Source: Streptomyces sp. NRRL S-118
Lineage (GTDB): Bacteria > Actinomycetota > Actinomycetes > Streptomycetales > Streptomycetaceae
Reading direction: 5' to 3'
DNA length: 64,000 bases
Assembly: GCF_000716335.1 (NCBI RefSeq)
Contig: NZ_KL591009.1
Span: 9,482 to 73,481, forward strand
The notes beneath the pieces were generated by a model that saw only the letters and a list, made by a program, of their open reading frames with translations, did no database searches and was not told the DNA's origin. Made by a program: the position numbers and the translations under genes. Shown in pieces: positions 38,244 through 47,664 of this stretch. The number at the start of each line of letters is the position of its first letter. The first letter of the stretch is position 1.

Positions 38244-38365
38244 CGGCCCGCGCGGGGGCGCTTCCGGGGCGGCTTCCGGCCGGGGCTGATGCGGATGGCC
38301 CCGGGCCGGATACCCTGGGGGGCGACCGTCCGCCCGACCCCGAGACCCGAGGATCCGCGACCACC

Positions 38366-39919
38366 GTGTTCGATACCCTCTCCGACCGCCTTGCCGCGAC
38401 ATTCAAGAACCTCCGGGGCAAGGGCCGCCTGTCCGAGGCGGACATCGACGCCACCGCCCGCGAGATCCGCATCGCCCTGCTCGAAGCGGACGTGGCGCTG
38501 CCCGTCGTCCGTGCCTTCATCAAGCAGGTCAAGGAGCGGGCCCTCGGCGCGGAGGTCTCGCAGGCGCTGAACCCGGCGCAGCAGGTCATCAAGATCGTCA
38601 ACGAGGAGCTCGTCGGCATCCTCGGCGGCGAGACCCGCCGCCTGCGGTTCGCCAAGAACCCGCCCACCGTGATCATGCTGGCGGGCCTCCAGGGCGCCGG
38701 TAAGACGACCCTCGCCGGAAAGCTGGGCCTCTGGCTCAAGGGCCAGGGCCACGCGCCGCTGCTGGTCGCCTGCGACCTCCAGCGCCCCAACGCCGTCAAC
38801 CAGCTCGCGGTCGTCGCCGAGCGCGCCGGCGTCGGCGTGTACGCGCCGGAGCCCGGCAACGGCGTCGGCGACCCGGTGCAGGTCGCCAAGGACTCGATCG
38901 AGCACGCCAGGACCAAGCAGTACGACGTGGTCATCGTCGACACCGCGGGCCGTCTCGGCATCGACCAGGAGCTGATGCAGCAGGCCGCGGACATCCGCGA
39001 CGCCGTCAGCCCCGACGAGGTCCTCTTCGTCGTCGACGCCATGATCGGCCAGGACGCGGTCAACACCGCCGAGGCCTTCCGTGACGGCGTCGGCTTCGAC
39101 GGCGTCGTGCTCTCCAAGCTCGACGGCGACGCCCGCGGTGGTGCCGCCCTGTCGATCGCGCACGTCACCGGCCGCCAGATCATGTTCGCCTCCAACGGCG
39201 AGAAGCTGGACGAGTTCGACGCGTTCCACCCGGACCGCATGGCGTCCCGCATCCTCGGCATGGGCGACGTGCTCTCCCTGATCGAGAAGGCCGAGCAGAC
39301 CTTCAGCCAGGAAGAGGCCGCCAAGATGGCCTCCAAGCTGGCGAGCAGCAAGGGCAAGGACTTCACGCTCGACGACTTCCTGGCCCAGATGGAGCAGGTC
39401 CGCAAGATGGGCTCCATCTCGAAGCTGCTCGGCATGCTGCCGGGCATGGCCCAGATGAAGGAGCAGATCAACAGCATCGACGAGCGGGACGTGGACCGCA
39501 CGGCCGCGATCATCAAGTCGATGACCCCGGGCGAGCGCCAGGACCCGACGATCATCAACGGCTCGCGCCGGGCGCGCATCGCCCGTGGTTCGGGCGTCGA
39601 CGTCAGCGCCGTCAAGAACCTCGTCGAGCGGTTCTTCGAGGCACGCAAGATGATGTCCCGCATGGCGCAGGGCGGCGGGCTGCCGGGCATGCCGGGGATC
39701 CCGGGCATGGGCGGCGGCCCGGGGCGTCAGAAGAAGCAGCAGAAGCAGGCCAAGGGCAAGCGCAAGAGCGGCAACCCGATGAAGCGGAAGGCCGAGGAGC
39801 AGGCCGCGGCCGCGCGCCGCGAACAGGCGGCGGCGCAGGGTGGCGCGTTCGGCCTCCCCGCCGGGCAGCCCGGCCAGGACTTCGAGCTCCCGGACGAGTT
39901 CAAGAAGTTCATGGGCTGA
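38366..39919 (+). CDS. ffh: Signal recognition particle protein Ffh
   Basis: Ffh, 517 residues, binds signal peptides and 4.5S-type RNA. An N domain (FDTLSDRLAATFKNLRGKGR) precedes the GTPase domain with LAGLQGAGKTTLAGKLG, CDLQRPNAVNQL, VIVDTAGRLG and LSKLDGDARGG. The Met-rich M domain ends with LPGMPGIPGMGGGPG and a Lys/Gln/Ala-rich tail longer than in E. coli. The GTG start is used. It is transcribed alone and ends in a strong terminator. Confidence 0.98.
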   Translation: MFDTLSDRLAATFKNLRGKGRLSEADIDATAREIRIALLEADVALPVVRAFIKQVKERALGAEVSQALNPAQQVIKIVNEELVGILGGETRRLRFAKNPPTVIMLAGLQGAGKTTLAGKLGLWLKGQGHAPLLVACDLQRPNAVNQLAVVAERAGVGVYAPEPGNGVGDPVQVAKDSIEHARTKQYDVVIVDTAGRLGIDQELMQQAADIRDAVSPDEVLFVVDAMIGQDAVNTAEAFRDGVGFDGVVLSKLDGDARGGAALSIAHVTGRQIMFASNGEKLDEFDAFHPDRMASRILGMGDVLSLIEKAEQTFSQEEAAKMASKLASSKGKDFTLDDFLAQMEQVRKMGSISKLLGMLPGMAQMKEQINSIDERDVDRTAAIIKSMTPGERQDPTIINGSRRARIARGSGVDVSAVKNLVERFFEARKMMSRMAQGGGLPGMPGIPGMGGGPGRQKKQQKQAKGKRKSGNPMKRKAEEQAAAARREQAAAQGGAFGLPAGQPGQDFELPDEFKKFMG

Positions 39920-39930
39920 GCCATCGACCG

Positions 39931-39966
39931 GTAAGGGGCGTCCACCTTGGGGTGGGCGCCCCTTAC
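39931..39966 (+). terminator. Terminator after ffh
   Basis: A 16 bp stem (39931-39946 with 39951-39966, one G-T pair) closes on TTGG, 12 bases after the ffh stop. Confidence 0.92.
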
Positions 39967-40100
39967 GTATGCCGCGCTCCCGCAGTGCTGTCCGTGAACG
40001 TCACCTCCGCCCCGCGGGGCGGACGGCGCCGCCTTGCGCACACTCCCCGGGAGCCCGTGTCCGGAATGCCTGTTTCGCGGGCTTCTCGCATGATGGCAGC

Positions 40101-41996
40101 GTGGCCAATTCCGTACCCCCGCGCGACCGCACCGACCAGCCCTGGCGCTCCGAGGGCGCACCGAAACCGGCCCCACCCCGCCGCAAGCCGCCCGGCGGCT
40201 GGACCGGGCTGGTCATCGCCGCCCTGGCCGTCTTCGCCCTGACCTATCTGGGGCTGACGTTCCTCGGCAACGGCGACGAGCGGTCCCTCTCCTACACCGA
40301 GTTCAGCGAGCGGGTCACCGACGGCGATGTCGCCAAGATCTACTCCCAGGGTGACGCCATCGAGGGCGAGCTGAAGAACAAGGAGCGCTTCACCACGCAG
40401 CGCCCGGCCTTCGCCGACGACGACCTGTGGGCCCAGCTGACCCGGCAGAAGGTCACCGTGACGGCCGAGCCGGTCGTCGAACGGCCCAGTTTCCTCGCCA
40501 ACCTGCTGTTCTCCCTCGCGCCGATCGCCCTGTTGGTCGTCCTGTGGGTCTTTATCTCCCGGCGGATGAGCGCCGGGCTCGGCGGCGCCGGCGGGATGCT
40601 CGGCCGCAAGACCCCGCCGAAACCGGTCGAGGTGGCCGCCGAGCACCGCACGACGTTCGCGGACGTCGCCGGCATCGACGAGGTCGAGGGCGAACTCAAC
40701 GACGTCGTCGACTTCCTCAAGAATCCCGACGCCTATTGGCGCATGGGTGCCAAGATGCCGCGCGGCGTCCTGCTCGCCGGGCCGCCCGGCACCGGCAAGA
40801 CGCTGCTGGCCAGGGCCGTCGCCGGGGAGGCCGACGTGCCGTTCTTCTCCGCCTCGGCCTCCGAGTTCATCGAGATGATCGTCGGCGTCGGCGCCTCACG
40901 CGTACGGGAGCTGTTCAACGAGGCCCGCAAGGTCGCCCCCGCGATCATCTTCATCGACGAGATCGACACCATCGGGCGCGCACGGGGCGGCGGCGCCGCC
41001 GTCGGCGGACACGACGAGCGCGAGCAGACCCTCAACCAGATCCTCACCGAGATGGACGGTTTCTCCGGCTCGGAGGGAGTCATCGTCATCGCCGCCACCA
41101 ACCGCGCGGACGTCCTGGACCCCGCCCTGACCCGCCCCGGCCGCTTCGACCGGATCGTCCACGTCAGCCCGCCCGACCGCGGCGGCCGCGAGGCCATCCT
41201 GCGGATCCACACCCGCGACATCCCGCTCGCCGGCGACGTCGACCTGGCCCAGGTGGCCCGTACGACACCGGGCATGACCGGCGCGGAACTGGCCAACCTC
41301 GCCAACGAGGCCGCCCTCCTCGCCGTCAAGCGCCGCCGCGACCAGGTCACCCGTTCGGACCTCTCCGAAGCCCTGGAGAAGGTCCAGCTCGGCGCCGAAC
41401 GCGCGCTGGTCATGCCCCTGGAGGAGCGCCGCCGCACCGCGTACCACGAGAGCGGCCACGCCCTGCTGGGCATGCTCCAGCCCGGCGCCGACCCGGTCCG
41501 CAAGGTCACCATCGTGCCGCGCGGCCGTGCGCTGGGCGTGACCCTCTCCACACCCGACTCCGACAAGTACGCCTACACCGAGCAGTACCTGCGCGGCCGC
41601 ATCATCGGCGCACTCGGCGGCATGGCCGCCGAACACGTCGTCTTCGGCGTCATCACCACCGGCTCGGAGAGCGATCTGGAGCAGGTCACCAACATCGCCC
41701 GGGGCATGGCCGGCCGCTGGGGCATGAGCGAGCGCGTCGGGCGCCTCAGCGCCATCCCGGGGGATGCCCAGCAGGCGTACGGGCTGTCCGCCGCGCCCGC
41801 GACGCTGGACGCGGTGGCGGACGAGATGCGCCGCGTCGTCGACGAGTGCTACGACAAGGCGTGCGCCCTGCTCCAGGAGCACCGGGCCAAGCTGGACTCC
41901 CTGGCCGAGGCGCTCCTGGAGAAGGAGACGCTGGAGGAGAGCGAGGCGTACCGGGCGGCCGGCATCACGCGCGTCACCAAGAACCACGAGGAGTGA
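40101..41996 (+). CDS. ftsH: FtsH-family membrane AAA+ zinc protease
   Basis: This 631-residue FtsH-type protease has two membrane segments (about residues 37-58 and 131-155) flanking an extracytoplasmic region. The AAA+ domain has [35 protein letters not shown] and the second region of homology [19 protein letters not shown]. The peptidase domain has the zinc motif HESGH (near 450). Streptomyces have a longer canonical FtsH elsewhere, so this is probably the second paralogue. The GTG at 40101 has no ribosome site, but CATGAT lies 6 bases upstream, suggesting a leaderless mRNA. Confidence 0.93.
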   Translation: MANSVPPRDRTDQPWRSEGAPKPAPPRRKPPGGWTGLVIAALAVFALTYLGLTFLGNGDERSLSYTEFSERVTDGDVAKIYSQGDAIEGELKNKERFTTQRPAFADDDLWAQLTRQKVTVTAEPVVERPSFLANLLFSLAPIALLVVLWVFISRRMSAGLGGAGGMLGRKTPPKPVEVAAEHRTTFADVAGIDEVEGELNDVVDFLKNPDAYWRMGAKMPRGVLLAGPPGTGKTLLARAVAGEADVPFFSASASEFIEMIVGVGASRVRELFNEARKVAPAIIFIDEIDTIGRARGGGAAVGGHDEREQTLNQILTEMDGFSGSEGVIVIAATNRADVLDPALTRPGRFDRIVHVSPPDRGGREAILRIHTRDIPLAGDVDLAQVARTTPGMTGAELANLANEAALLAVKRRRDQVTRSDLSEALEKVQLGAERALVMPLEERRRTAYHESGHALLGMLQPGADPVRKVTIVPRGRALGVTLSTPDSDKYAYTEQYLRGRIIGALGGMAAEHVVFGVITTGSESDLEQVTNIARGMAGRWGMSERVGRLSAIPGDAQQAYGLSAAPATLDAVADEMRRVVDECYDKACALLQEHRAKLDSLAEALLEKETLEESEAYRAAGITRVTKNHEE

Positions 41997-42032
41997 GGCG
42001 CGCGGGCAAAGTCCGCGCGTCCGCCATGCGAC

Positions 42033-42058
42033 AGGGCGCCCGGTTCTCCGGGCGCCCT
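42033..42058. terminator. Bidirectional terminator after ftsH
   Basis: A perfect 11 bp stem AGGGCGCCCGG with its complement, loop TTCT, between convergent genes. Confidence 0.88.
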
Positions 42059-42101
42059 CGGTGGGATCCGGGTCCGCCGGGCCGCCCGGAGGCCCGGGGG
42101 A

Positions 42102-42962
42102 TCAGGGCGTCCGGGCGACCAGGTAGCGGAAGACGTTGGGCATCCAGACCGTCCCGTCGGGACGCAGGTACGGGTGGAGGGCCTCCGTGACCTCCTTCTC
42201 GACGGTCGCCTGGTCCGACGCCTCCACCGCCGCGTCGAACAGGCCCGTCGAGAACAGGCCGCGCACGGCGCTCTCGACATCCGCGTACCCGAAGGGGCAT
42301 GCCACCCGTCCGGACCCGTCCGGCTTGAGCCCGGCCCGCGCGGCGACGTCCTCCAGGTCGTCCCGCGTCGCCGGGCGCCAGCCCGAGCGCGTCCGCAGCC
42401 GCTCGGTGAGCCGGCCCGCGACCCGCAGCACGGTCGAGGTCGCGCACCGCTCCGGCGGGCCCCAGCCCGCCAGGACCACGGCACTGCCCCGCTCCGCCAG
42501 CCGCACGCCGCTCGCCAGGGCGGGCACCAGGCCCTCGGAGTCCCCGGCGGTGCAGCCGATCGGCTGGAACGCGGTGACGAGGTTGTACGCCGGACGGGTG
42601 GGGTCCGCCGCCTCGGCGGGCCCTCCGTACAGCAGCCGCGTCTCGCCGCAGCGCACGCCGTCGTGCGCCCCGGAGCCGGGGAGCAGGCGTTCCCTGGCGA
42701 GGTCCACGCGTGCGTGGTCCGTGTCGACGCCCGTGACCTGCGCGCCGCGTGCGGCCGCCATCAGCAGCGCGAGTCCGGAGCCGCAACCGAGACCCAGCAG
42801 CCGCGTCCCGGTGCCTACCTCCAGGTGCTCGTACACCGCTTCGTAGAGCGGGACCAGCATCCGCTCCTGGATCTCCGCCCAGTCGCGGGCACGGCCGGGC
42901 GCATCCGTCGCCGGAGGAGCCGAGGCCGGGTGGGGGTGGTGCTGGACGAGCATAGGTGTCAT
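42102..42962 (-). CDS. SAM-dependent methyltransferase, substrate unknown
   Basis: A 286-residue class I methyltransferase with the SAM motif RLLGLGCGSGLALLMAAARG and the acidic end of strand 2, VTGVDTDHARVDLAR. The N-terminal 25 residues are His/Pro/Ala-rich. The C-terminal part (ATVEKEVTEALHPYLRPDG) carries a helix and the ending VWMPNVFRYLVAR, seen in small-molecule methyltransferases. No biosynthetic genes surround it, so the substrate cannot be guessed. The ATG at 42962 was chosen; an in-frame ATG three codons in is possible. Confidence 0.82.
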   Translation of the reverse strand: MTPMLVQHHPHPASAPPATDAPGRARDWAEIQERMLVPLYEAVYEHLEVGTGTRLLGLGCGSGLALLMAAARGAQVTGVDTDHARVDLARERLLPGSGAHDGVRCGETRLLYGGPAEAADPTRPAYNLVTAFQPIGCTAGDSEGLVPALASGVRLAERGSAVVLAGWGPPERCATSTVLRVAGRLTERLRTRSGWRPATRDDLEDVAARAGLKPDGSGRVACPFGYADVESAVRGLFSTGLFDAAVEASDQATVEKEVTEALHPYLRPDGTVWMPNVFRYLVARTP

Positions 42963-43441
42963 CGAAAGCGCCCCAATCCGCCGAGAGGTCCATCTGTGCG
43001 TCTGTGCCCTGATTGACAGGCCCCCGTGTACGTGCGCGCGCACTCCCCGACGCCCAGGGAACTCCGCATCCGCCCCCAAGTCCAGGGGTTGGGTCGCAAT
43101 GCTTGCGTGCCCCGGGCGTGCGCCCCCGAGTCGGCACGAACTTCTCCCATAGTGGGGTCGGCGAGCGAATCCCGCCATGCCAACGGCCCGGGTGCCGTGC
43201 GCCCCCGCGCGCGGGAGTACTGTCACACCGCGGGCGCCTCGTCCTCGGCCCCCGCGCCGGAGCGCGGGCGCGGGGGCGTGAGCGGCGCTACGTAACACCT
43301 TGGTGCGAGCTGTGCGCCTTATCCGCAGATCAGCGCACTGGCCCTCGTCCCGACCGCATCAACGGCAACTGACGGGTACGTGCAAATTATTTGGGATGCC
43401 CTGGAATGGAACCCAGCACCGCTCCGGCTCGTTGTCACGAC
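42963..43441. other. Divergent gap of about 480 bp
   Basis: No gene is supported. It separates the methyltransferase from the SprT-like gene. It contains CATAGT near 43150 and the AT-rich CAAATTATTTGGGAT near 43383-43397, which may be part of a promoter for the SprT-like gene. Otherwise nothing stands out. Confidence 0.45.
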
Positions 43442-44035
43442 GTGAGCACGACACCACCTGTTCTCGCCGCAGAGCTGGCACAGGCGTGGGCCGACATTCA
43501 GCGGCACCACCCCGAGCTGCCCGATCTTGCCGCGCCCGAATCCCTGATCGGAGAGTCGTCGTCCGCCTGTGGCGCCGAGCTCTCGTTCGAACGACTGCTC
43601 CACGAGGCAGTCCACGGCATCGCCGCCGCGCGAGGCGTCCGCGACACCTCCCGCGCCGGCCGCTACCACAACCGCAGATTTCTGGCGATCGCCGAGGAGA
43701 TGGGTCTCGACCACCCCGAGGAGCCGCACCCCAGCAGCGGCTTCTCCCTGGTCACGCTCAATCCCGAGGCGAAGCGCCGGTACCGGCCGACCATCGAGCG
43801 GCTCCAGCGCGCCCTGAAGGCGCACACGGCCGCCACCGCCGCCGACACCAAGCGCTCCTTCCGCGGTCCGGCCGCCCGGCACGGCTCCTCGGGCGGCGGC
43901 GTGCGGGTCAAAGCGGTATGCGACTGCGGTCGCAACGTACGCGTCGTCCCCTCGGTCCTCGCCCAGGCGCCGATCGTGTGCGGCGGGTGCGGGAAACCGT
44001 TCCGCATTCCGGAAGCGGTGGGCGCGGCGAGCTGA
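43442..44035 (+). CDS. SprT-like zinc metallopeptidase-type protein with zinc ribbon
   Basis: A 197-residue protein, generally left as hypothetical. [18 protein letters not shown] contains HExxH (H54-H58) and [17 protein letters not shown] provides a third His (H76), the SprT/Spartan pattern of ligands. A C-terminal zinc ribbon has CDCG (C160, C162) and CGGCG (C180, C183), as in SprT proteins. It may therefore be a DNA-protein crosslink or protein-quality protease; this is inference from motifs. The GTG at 43442 matches where homologues begin; an ATG at 43406 is possible. Confidence 0.8.
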   Translation: MSTTPPVLAAELAQAWADIQRHHPELPDLAAPESLIGESSSACGAELSFERLLHEAVHGIAAARGVRDTSRAGRYHNRRFLAIAEEMGLDHPEEPHPSSGFSLVTLNPEAKRRYRPTIERLQRALKAHTAATAADTKRSFRGPAARHGSSGGGVRVKAVCDCGRNVRVVPSVLAQAPIVCGGCGKPFRIPEAVGAAS

Positions 44036-44190
44036 CCCCACGTGGTGTGGCACAATGGCTAGCTGTACTCGACAGTCGAACAGGACCCCTCTCTCCTCCG
44101 GCTGACGCGTCCATCGGGCACTCGGGTACCGCAACCCCACGTGGCATTTCGTCGTGCCCAACCACGTCAAGACCAGGAGACACCACACCC

Positions 44191-44634
44191 GTGGCAGTCA
44201 AGATCAAGCTGAAGCGTCTGGGCAAGATCCGTTCGCCTCACTACCGCATCGTCGTCGCCGACTCCCGTACCCGCCGTGACGGCCGGGCCATCGAGGAGAT
44301 CGGCCTGTACCACCCGGTGCAGAACCCGTCGCGCATCGAGGTCGACTCGGAGCGTGCGCAGTACTGGCTGTCCGTCGGCGCCCAGCCGACCGAGCCGGTC
44401 CTCGCGATCCTCAAGCTCACCGGTGACTGGCAGAAGGTGAAGGGCCTCCCGGCCCCCGAGAAGCCGCTGCTGGCCCCGGCGACCAAGGAAGACAAGCGCG
44501 CCTCCTTCGACGCCTTCGCCAAGGCGCTCGAGGGTGACGAGGCGAAGGGTGAGGCCATCACCCCGAAGGCCAAGAAGGCCGACAAGAAGGCGGACGAGGC
44601 CGAGGCCGCGTCCACCGAGTCGACCGAGGCCTGA
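44191..44634 (+). CDS. rpsP: 30S ribosomal protein S16
   Basis: S16, 147 residues: a normal core of about 80 residues ([20 protein letters not shown]) plus a long Lys/Ala/Glu tail (residues about 115-147) typical of actinobacteria. The GTG follows CAGGAGA. It heads the operon rpsP-khpA-rimM-trmD, with khpA starting 2 bases after its stop. Confidence 0.98.
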   Translation: MAVKIKLKRLGKIRSPHYRIVVADSRTRRDGRAIEEIGLYHPVQNPSRIEVDSERAQYWLSVGAQPTEPVLAILKLTGDWQKVKGLPAPEKPLLAPATKEDKRASFDAFAKALEGDEAKGEAITPKAKKADKKADEAEAASTESTEA

Positions 44635-44636
44635 GC

Positions 44637-44876
44637 ATGCTCGAGGAGGCTCTCGAGCACCTCGTGAAGGGCATCGTGGACAATCCCGACGACGTGCAGG
44701 TGGCCTCGCGCACCCTGCGTCGCGGGCGCGTGCTGGAGGTCCGGGTCCACCCCGACGACCTCGGCAAGGTGATCGGCCGCAACGGCCGCACCGCGCGTGC
44801 TCTGCGGACCGTCGTGGGCGCCATCGGCGGCCGCGGCATCCGGGTCGACCTCGTCGACGTGGATCAGGTCCGCTGA
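44637..44876 (+). CDS. khpA: KH-domain RNA-binding protein KhpA
   Basis: A 79-residue single KH-domain protein with the RNA-gripping loop VIGRNGRTARALR (GxxG = GRNG). KhpA, usually with KhpB, is a global RNA chaperone in Gram-positive bacteria and affects cell elongation. It sits between rpsP and rimM, its standard place. Likely coupled to rpsP. Confidence 0.95.
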   Translation: MLEEALEHLVKGIVDNPDDVQVASRTLRRGRVLEVRVHPDDLGKVIGRNGRTARALRTVVGAIGGRGIRVDLVDVDQVR

Positions 44877-44955
44877 TCGAAGTTGAACGCCGGCACGGGC
44901 CGGGGAGGGCTACGGCCCGCCCCGGCCCGTAGTCGTCCGACAGGAGAGTTGAGAA

Positions 44956-45504
44956 GTGCAGCTGGTAGTCGCACGGATCGGCCGCGCCCACGGCATCAAG
45001 GGCGAGGTCACCGTCGAGGTGCGGACGGACGAGCCGGAGCTGCGGCTCGCACCCGGCGCCGTACTGGCCACGGACCCCGCCTCCGCGGGTCCGCTGACCA
45101 TCGAGACCGGCCGGGTCCACAGCGGCCGGCTGCTGCTGCGCTTCGAGGGCGTGCGCGACCGCAACGCCGCCGAGGCGCTGCGCAACACGCTGCTGATCGC
45201 CGACGTCGACCCCGACGAGCGGCCGGAGGAGCCCGACGAGTTCTACGACCACCAGCTCATCGACCTGGACGTGGTGCTGGCCGACGGCACGGTGATCGGC
45301 CGGATCACCGAGGTCTCCCACCTGCCCTTCCAGGACCTGCTCGTGGTGGAGCGCCCCGACGGCGGCGAAGTCATGATCCCGTTCGTCGAGGAGATCGTCA
45401 CCGACGTCGACCTTGCCGAGCAGAAGGCGGTCGTCGTCCCGCCGCCCGGTCTCATCGACGACCGCGCCGAGATCGTGTCCTCCCGTGAGGAGGACGGAGC
45501 CTGA
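44956..45504 (+). CDS. rimM: Ribosome maturation factor RimM
   Basis: RimM, 182 residues, assists 16S processing by binding S19. The N-terminal RimM domain starts [19 protein letters not shown] and the PRC barrel follows, with [17 protein letters not shown] and [10 protein letters not shown]. The GTG has CAGGAGAG upstream. The stop overlaps trmD by one base (TGATG). Confidence 0.97.
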   Translation: MQLVVARIGRAHGIKGEVTVEVRTDEPELRLAPGAVLATDPASAGPLTIETGRVHSGRLLLRFEGVRDRNAAEALRNTLLIADVDPDERPEEPDEFYDHQLIDLDVVLADGTVIGRITEVSHLPFQDLLVVERPDGGEVMIPFVEEIVTDVDLAEQKAVVVPPPGLIDDRAEIVSSREEDGA

Positions 45505-46325
45505 TGCGGCTCGACGTCGTCACGATCTTCCCCGAGTACCTGGAACCGCTGAACGTCTCGCTCGTCGGCAAGGCGCGTGCGCGCGGCCGGCTCGACGTCC
45601 ACGTGCACGACCTGCGCGAGTGGACCCACGACCGCCACAACACGGTCGACGACACCCCGTACGGCGGCGGACCCGGCATGGTCATGATGACCGGCCCGTG
45701 GGGCGAGGCGCTCGACGACACCCTGGCCGACGGGTACGAGGCGGGCGCCCACGGCCCCGCCCTCGTGGTGCCGACGCCCAGCGGGCGCCCCTTCACCCAG
45801 GAGCTCGCCGTCGAGCTGTCCGAGCGGCCCTGGCTGATCTTCACCCCCGCCCGGTACGAGGGCATCGACCGTCGGGTCATCGACGAGTACGCCACCCGGA
45901 TACCTGTCTACGAGGTCTCCATCGGTGATTACGTGCTGGCCGGCGGCGAGGCCGCCGTCCTGGTCATCACCGAGGCAGTCGCCCGGCTGCTGCCCGGCGT
46001 CCTGGGCAACGCCGAGTCCCACCGGGACGACTCCTTCGCCCCCGGCGCGATGGCCAACCTGCTCGAAGGCCCGGTCTACACCAAGCCGCCCGAGTGGCGC
46101 GGCCGCGGCATCCCCGACGTCCTGCTCAGCGGGCACCACGGCAGGATCGCCCGCTGGCGGCGCGACGAGGCGCTGCGGCGCACCGCCGCGAACCGGCCCG
46201 ACCTGATCGAGCGGACCGACCCCGCCGCCTTCGACAAGAAGGACCGGGAAACGCTCTCCATCCTGGGCTGGGCCCCTGAACCGGGTGGCCGATTTTGGCG
46301 CAGGCCGGGAGCCGTGGAAGAATAG
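45504..46325 (+). CDS. trmD: tRNA (guanine37-N1)-methyltransferase TrmD
   Basis: TrmD, 273 residues, is a knotted SPOUT methyltransferase that prevents frameshifting. Motifs are [52 protein letters not shown] and the catalytic-Asp region SHRDDSF. It has slightly more C-terminal residues than E. coli TrmD. It ends the rpsP operon, and rplS follows after 130 bases with its own leader. Confidence 0.98.
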   Translation: MRLDVVTIFPEYLEPLNVSLVGKARARGRLDVHVHDLREWTHDRHNTVDDTPYGGGPGMVMMTGPWGEALDDTLADGYEAGAHGPALVVPTPSGRPFTQELAVELSERPWLIFTPARYEGIDRRVIDEYATRIPVYEVSIGDYVLAGGEAAVLVITEAVARLLPGVLGNAESHRDDSFAPGAMANLLEGPVYTKPPEWRGRGIPDVLLSGHHGRIARWRRDEALRRTAANRPDLIERTDPAAFDKKDRETLSILGWAPEPGGRFWRRPGAVEE

Positions 46326-46418
46326 ACCGCTGTCGTACGTCCGGCCGGCGCCCCTGCCACAGGGGGACACGACGCCGACCCCGACGGCACGGCCCTGAAA
46401 CCCCATCTCTAGTTGCCG

Positions 46419-46438
46419 CTGATGACCTGTGGCATCAG
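46419..46438 (+). other. Hairpin in the rplS leader
   Basis: CTGATG-A-CC-TGT-GG-CATCAG (one bulged A) ends 17 bases before the rplS ATG, just before the ribosome site GAGGAAG. It may control translation of L19 or be the folded 5' end. The function is unproven. Confidence 0.45.
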
Positions 46439-46455
46439 TGAGGAAGCAGACGAAC

Positions 46456-46806
46456 ATGTCTCACGTTCTCGACGCCGTCAACTCCGCGTCCCTGCGGACC
46501 GACATCCCGGCGTTCCGTCCCGGTGACACCGTGAACGTCCACGTTCGCGTCATCGAGGGCAACCGCTCCCGTATCCAGCAGTTCAAGGGTGTCGTCATCC
46601 GCCGCCAGGGCTCGGGCGTCTCCGAGACCTTCACGGTCCGCAAGGTTTCCTTCTCCGTCGGCGTCGAGCGCACCTTCCCGGTGCACAGCCCGATCTTCGA
46701 GAAGATCGAGCTCGTCACCCGCGGTGACGTCCGTCGCGCGAAGCTGTACTACCTGCGCGAGCTGCGCGGCAAGGCCGCGAAGATCAAGGAGAAGCGCGAG
46801 AACTGA
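46456..46806 (+). CDS. rplS: 50S ribosomal protein L19
   Basis: L19, 116 residues exactly as usual from the ATG at 46456 ([20 protein letters not shown]), with [17 protein letters not shown] and [19 protein letters not shown]. The ribosome site is GAGGAAG (46440-46446). An in-frame upstream ATG lacks homology. The signal peptidase cluster follows. Confidence 0.98.
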   Translation: MSHVLDAVNSASLRTDIPAFRPGDTVNVHVRVIEGNRSRIQQFKGVVIRRQGSGVSETFTVRKVSFSVGVERTFPVHSPIFEKIELVTRGDVRRAKLYYLRELRGKAAKIKEKREN

Positions 46807-46866
46807 GCCCCGGCTCACCTCCGCCCTGCGGGCGTCCACAGGACGGCCGGATAGCATCTGGCCCCG

Positions 46867-47664
46867 ATGGACACCGAAGCACAGCACACCGAGCGCGACT
46901 CCTCCTCCGGATCGGAGGAGGAGTCGCGCTCCGTGCGTTCCGGCCGGCTCACCGGCCGCGTCCGCGAACGGTTCTCCGGCGGACCCGCCGGGCGCCCATG
47001 GCGCGGGCCCGGGCTGATCGGCCTCCTCTGCGCCGTACTCCTGCTGCTGTTCAGCCACTTCGTGGTGCAGCCCTTCCAGATCCCGAGCAGCTCCATGGAG
47101 CCCACGCTCCAGGTCGGGGACCGGGTGCTGGTCAACAAGTTGGCGTACCGTTTCGGTTCCGAGCCCCGGCGCGGGGACGTGGTCGTCTTCGACGGCACCG
47201 GGTCCTTCGTGCGCGAGGCACCGGAGCAGGACCCGTTCACCGGGCTGCTGCACGGGGCGGGCGCGGCACTCGGCTTGGTCGAGCCCGCCGACACCGACTT
47301 CGTGAAGCGCGTGGTGGGCGTCGGGGGAGACCGTGTGACGTGCTGCGACAAGGGGGGAAGGGTCAAGGTGAACGGCGTACCGGTGAACGAGGGGTATCTG
47401 CACCCCGGCGACACACCCTCGCAGGTGCCCTTCGACATCGTCGTGCCGCGGGACACCCTGTGGGTCATGGGCGACCACCGCAGCCAGTCCCGCGACTCCC
47501 GGGACCACCTGGGCGAACCGGGGGGCGGCGTGGTCCCGGTGGACAAGGTGATCGGCCGGGCCGACTGGATCGGCTGGCCGGTGGACCGCTGGTCCGCGGT
47601 GGAGCCCGCCCCGGCCCTGAGCGGGGTGCCGGAAGCCCGCACGACGGGCGGGGGCCATGGGTAA
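46867..47664 (+). CDS. sipW: Type I signal peptidase (SipW type)
   Basis: The first of four adjacent type I signal peptidases. The 265-residue protein has an acidic, Ser-rich cytoplasmic start, one membrane segment (LIGLLCAVLLLLFSHFVV), the Ser motif IPSSSMEPTLQVGD, the Lys motif DFVKRVVGVGGD and the box GDHRSQSRDSR. It cleaves signal peptides on the outer face of the membrane. No C-terminal membrane anchor is seen. Its last 8 bases overlap sipX, so the cluster is an operon. Confidence 0.93.
   Translation: MDTEAQHTERDSSSGSEEESRSVRSGRLTGRVRERFSGGPAGRPWRGPGLIGLLCAVLLLLFSHFVVQPFQIPSSSMEPTLQVGDRVLVNKLAYRFGSEPRRGDVVVFDGTGSFVREAPEQDPFTGLLHGAGAALGLVEPADTDFVKRVVGVGGDRVTCCDKGGRVKVNGVPVNEGYLHPGDTPSQVPFDIVVPRDTLWVMGDHRSQSRDSRDHLGEPGGGVVPVDKVIGRADWIGWPVDRWSAVEPAPALSGVPEARTTGGGHG

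Noticed and set aside
44036..44190. A tRNA or small RNA in the gap before rpsP
   Set aside because: No cloverleaf or conserved RNA motif could be folded. The gap most likely holds the rpsP promoter and leader.
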